Of a DNA stretch of 7,744 nucleotides, positions 5,992 through 7,744 are shown piece after piece. Position 1 is the first letter of the stretch. Each line of letters begins with the position of its first letter. The position numbers and the translations under genes are program-made. The stretch is from Bacteroidales bacterium. Its GTDB lineage: Bacteria > Bacteroidota > Bacteroidia > Bacteroidales > UBA12077. A model generated the notes under the pieces. That model had not been told where the DNA came from and made no database searches. It saw only the letters and a list, made by a program, of their open reading frames with translations. The stretch spans positions 1 through 7,744 of the forward strand of contig JASGMZ010000141.1 of NCBI GenBank assembly GCA_030156305.1, written 5' to 3'.

Positions 5992-6162
5992 CTACTTAAC
6001 TATCTCAACTATCTCAGTAGGCTGGCTAAACAAGTTTTTGCTATAGTTACTTTTTGTTAACGATAACAGAAAAATTAGTGTTACGATGATAAAAATAATA
6101 ACCACACCCATATTTAAATCGGTATGATAAAATTTCTTTTGGGTTTTTGTTTTGAACTGCAT
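5992..6162 (-). CDS. small single-span membrane protein (hypothetical)
   Basis: A 56-residue minus-strand ORF encodes a Lys-rich N-terminal head (MQFKTKTQKKFYH), one very hydrophobic helix (about residues 19-35, GVVIIFIIVTLIFLLSL) and a polar tail ending EIVEIVK. The positive head suggests an N-in orientation in the inner membrane. An in-frame duplication of GAGATAGTT (two copies, plus-strand 5998-6015) encodes the C-terminal EIV-EIV. An AAAGGCAAAG stretch lies just before the ATG. It lies on the opposite strand to lpdA and the sigma gene, between them. No family is recognised. It could resemble the small subunits of membrane complexes or be a stray ORF, although the head-helix-tail plan and clean boundaries favour a real gene. 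Confidence 0.5.
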   Translation of the reverse strand: MQFKTKTQKKFYHTDLNMGVVIIFIIVTLIFLLSLTKSNYSKNLFSQPTEIVEIVK

Positions 6163-6347
6163 GTTACTTTGCCTTTATAGTTATTACTTTATTTCGTTTA
6201 AGAATTTTTAAACTAAGTAATCAACAAAAAAGATGTTAGAATATTCCAAAAGGTTGCGTACCTTTAAAAAATAAATCAAAAATCTAAACGCAACCAAATT
6301 TGTGTTTTATCCATCTAAAATTAGAACAGAAAAAAGTAGGCAAGCTT
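6163..6347. other. spacer between divergent small gene and sigma-factor promoter
   Basis: This AT-rich stretch has no gene. It should hold the promoter of the minus-strand small protein, but no exact TAnnTTTG is found on that strand. The only structure seen is the inverted-repeat group at 6249-6295. Confidence 0.55.
6249..6295. repeat. overlapping inverted repeats (alternative hairpins)
   Basis: GGTTGCGT (6252-6259) is complementary to ACGCAACC (6288-6295) across 28 bases. The same left arm also takes part in a compact hairpin, AAAGGT (6249-6254) with ACCTTT (6260-6265) around TGCGT. The two pairings exclude each other. The element lies upstream of the small minus-strand gene and about 50 bases before the sigma promoter. 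It may be an operator pair, an RNA switch in the small gene's leader, or chance. Confidence 0.45.
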
Positions 6348-6377
6348 TTTGTTCGATTAAATTATTCAATAAATTTG
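6348..6377 (+). promoter_or_regulatory. promoter of the ECF sigma operon
   Basis: TTTG (6348-6351), an 18-base spacer and TAAATTTG (6370-6377) match the Bacteroidota primary-sigma promoter pattern in both boxes. The expected start near 6383 gives a leader of about 20 nt before the TTG start codon. The -7 box is overlapped by a perfect palindrome. Confidence 0.75.
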
Positions 6378-6389
6378 TATTAATACAAA
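6374..6389. promoter_or_regulatory. 16-bp perfect palindrome over the sigma promoter
   Basis: TTTGTATTAATACAAA is perfectly self-complementary. It starts at the last four bases of the -7 box and spans the predicted transcription start, the place where a dimeric repressor would block transcription. A 13-of-16 match, TTTGTATTGATAAATA, sits at the same place in the cheBR promoter (minus strand, 1061-1046). The binding protein is unknown. Confidence 0.5.
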
Positions 6390-6402
6390 ACCTATAAACC
6401 TG

Positions 6403-6954
6403 TTGGATAATTATATCGAAATAATTAAAGCTTGCATTAAAGGCGATCGCAAAGCTCAAAAGCAATTATATCAGTTATTTGCGGATAAGATGTTTGGCGT
6501 TTGCCTTCGATATGCCGATAATGCTGATGAAGCTAAAGATATTTTACAGGATGGATTTATTAAGGTGTTTTTAAATCTTAAACAATTTAATCATAAAGGT
6601 TCTTTCGAAGGTTGGGTTAGAAGGATAATGGTAAATACCGCACTTGAAAAATTTAGAGACAGGAGTTATTTGTTTGCGGTAAATATGGAGCAGGGATATG
6701 AATCTAAAGATAGCGAATATGATCATATTCTTTCTGAATTAGCTGTACAAGATTTGTTAAAACTGATTCAGGAGTTGTCTCCACAATATAGAATGGTATT
6801 TAACCTTTATGCTATCGAAGGATATTCGCACAAAGAAATTTGTGAAATGTTAAATATTAAAGAAGGAACCTCTAAATCAAACCTTTCACGAGCTCGTGAG
6901 ATTTTAAAAGAAAAAGTAACAAAATATTATGGTGTTAAAATAAAGTTTATTTGA
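6403..6954 (+). CDS. ECF-type RNA polymerase sigma factor (sigma-70 family)
   Basis: This is an alternative sigma factor of 183 residues that directs RNA polymerase to a regulon, probably for an envelope signal. Region 2 covers about residues 22-90: FADKMFGVCLRYADNADEAKDILQDGFIKVF (core binding and -10 recognition), then GSFEGWVRRIMVNTALEKFR. Region 4 covers about 126-175: LSPQYRMVFNLYAIEGYSHKEICEMLNIKEGTSKSNLSRAREIL, a helix-turn-helix ending in the usual SxLxRAR. Regions 1 and 3 are absent, as in ECF factors. The start is TTG at 6403. The frame is closed by a stop at 6370-6372 and no ATG lies between, while MDNYIEIIKACIKGDRKAQ is the expected N-terminus. The promoter lies just upstream. The stop overlaps the next gene's ATG by one base, so the pair is translated together. 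Confidence 0.93.
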   Translation: MDNYIEIIKACIKGDRKAQKQLYQLFADKMFGVCLRYADNADEAKDILQDGFIKVFLNLKQFNHKGSFEGWVRRIMVNTALEKFRDRSYLFAVNMEQGYESKDSEYDHILSELAVQDLLKLIQELSPQYRMVFNLYAIEGYSHKEICEMLNIKEGTSKSNLSRAREILKEKVTKYYGVKIKFI

Positions 6955-7744
6955 TGAGAGTGAAAATGAGTAATATGGATCAGGATTTTAGGAATAAGTT
7001 GAAAAACTTTCAACAAACTCCTCCTGATGAAGTATGGAACAATATTGAACAAAAATTAGATGCCCGGGAAAAATCAGGTTTTTTGTTTTATAAAATTGCT
7101 GCATCCATAGCACTTCTTTCTTTTATTGCTTCGTTATATTTCTATTTAAACAGAACCTCTTATCAGTATAAATCCGGTAAAAATCATATATTTACAGAAA
7201 TAATTAAAGAGAATAAAAAACAAAATATCAATAAACTTAATTATACAGACGTTTCTATGGCTGATCATCATCCCCCTGAAGATCAAGTGGATGGCAGCGT
7301 TTTTCTCCAGGAAAAAGAAATAAATGTAGAAAATGATCAACGTTACAAAAATGAGAAAATAGCTTCATTAATACCTCTTTCTGTATCATTAGAAAATCAG
7401 AATAATAATTCAGCAATTGTTGTAAAAAAGAAACCTCAAAAGCAAAGTCTCTTTGCTGAAATTTTTCCCGAATTTTATAGTAAACATTTCACAAAAAATA
7501 ATTTCAATCATACTAAAGCAAACAAAAATTGGATGATTGGTGGTGCTTTTGCTCCTGCATATTCATACCGACATTTAACAGAAACCAATGCCATTGAAGG
7601 GGCTAATTATTATAATAATATAGAAAGCGCTGTTTTTACCTATTCAGGAGGAATTAATGTACAATATAAACCTCAAAAAAGGCTGTCCGTTCAAACAGGA
7701 ATTTACTATTCATCCATGGGACAGGATATGGAACATATTTCTGT
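6954..7744 (+). CDS. membrane-anchored beta-barrel protein, putative sigma-factor partner (partial at right edge)
   Basis: The frame is open for 263 codons to the window end. Its plan is a cytoplasmic head (about 1-42) with MDQDFRNKLKNFQQTPPDEVWNNI, one transmembrane helix (about 43-65, LFYKIAASIALLSFIASLYFY), a polar, low-complexity linker (about 66-190), and alternating-residue strands starting at WMIGGAFAPAYSYRH (193-207) and continuing with GGINVQY and LSVQTGIYYSSMGQ, which resemble outer-membrane beta-barrel (PorT-like) domains of Bacteroidota. Its ATG shares one base with the sigma stop. Later starts at 6966 and 6975 are possible, the last giving the family-like MDQDF. From its position and topology it may bind and restrain the sigma factor, but it is not a FecR or RseA type. 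The beta-barrel C-terminus is outside the window. Confidence 0.82.
   Translation, partial: MRVKMSNMDQDFRNKLKNFQQTPPDEVWNNIEQKLDAREKSGFLFYKIAASIALLSFIASLYFYLNRTSYQYKSGKNHIFTEIIKENKKQNINKLNYTDVSMADHHPPEDQVDGSVFLQEKEINVENDQRYKNEKIASLIPLSVSLENQNNNSAIVVKKKPQKQSLFAEIFPEFYSKHFTKNNFNHTKANKNWMIGGAFAPAYSYRHLTETNAIEGANYYNNIESAVFTYSGGINVQYKPQKRLSVQTGIYYSSMGQDMEHIS

Noticed and set aside
7146..7340. 64-codon minus-strand frame
   Set aside because: It is antisense to the linker of the barrel protein, and its hydrophobic look comes from complementing an Asn/Lys-rich region.
1..7744. CRISPR array, insertion sequence, tRNA or rRNA
   Set aside because: No regularly spaced repeats, transposase motifs, terminal repeats with target duplications, or cloverleaf or rRNA signatures were seen on either strand.

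Overview
The window reads as an AT-rich chromosomal segment of a Bacteroidota (Bacteroidetes) bacterium. Three things point there: two promoters with the TTTG / TAnnTTTG form known from this phylum, mostly weak Shine-Dalgarno sequences, and characteristic gene types (a CheB-CheR fusion, and an ECF sigma factor followed by a membrane-anchored beta-barrel protein). The genus cannot be told from the sequence alone.

Layout. At the left, on the minus strand, lie the first 305 codons of a CheB-CheR methylesterase/methyltransferase fusion (1-916, running off the left edge) and, upstream of it, a small cupin protein (1225-1557). Diverging from these on the plus strand is a four-gene cluster: a zinc-type ABC importer (binding lipoprotein znuA, ATPase znuC, permease znuB) with gaps of 5 and 2 bases, then after 40 bases lpdA, dihydrolipoamide dehydrogenase. 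A strong hairpin terminator (5888-5917) closes the cluster. The next stretch holds a probable 56-residue single-span membrane protein on the minus strand (5992-6162), an inverted repeat, and a well-formed promoter whose -7 box is overlapped by a perfect 16-bp palindrome. That promoter drives an ECF sigma factor (6403-6954). Its stop codon overlaps by one base the start of a partial gene (6954 to the right edge) for a protein with a short cytoplasmic head, one transmembrane helix, a linker and the start of an outer-membrane-type beta-barrel.

How the genes fit together. ZnuA would capture Zn(II) (or Mn(II)) in the periplasm and ZnuB/ZnuC would import it. LpdA is the E3 subunit of the 2-oxoacid dehydrogenase and glycine cleavage complexes and has no clear pathway link to metal import, although it sits in the same apparent transcription unit. 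The sigma factor and its partner probably form a cell-envelope signalling pair. The CheB-CheR protein is a signalling enzyme whose C-terminal part is not in view.

No mobile element, CRISPR array, tRNA or rRNA was seen. The most interesting points are the sigma/beta-barrel pair with its palindromic promoter, near-identical promoter cores at the sigma and cheBR genes, loss of the first metal-ligand histidine in ZnuA, and unannotated small ORFs.
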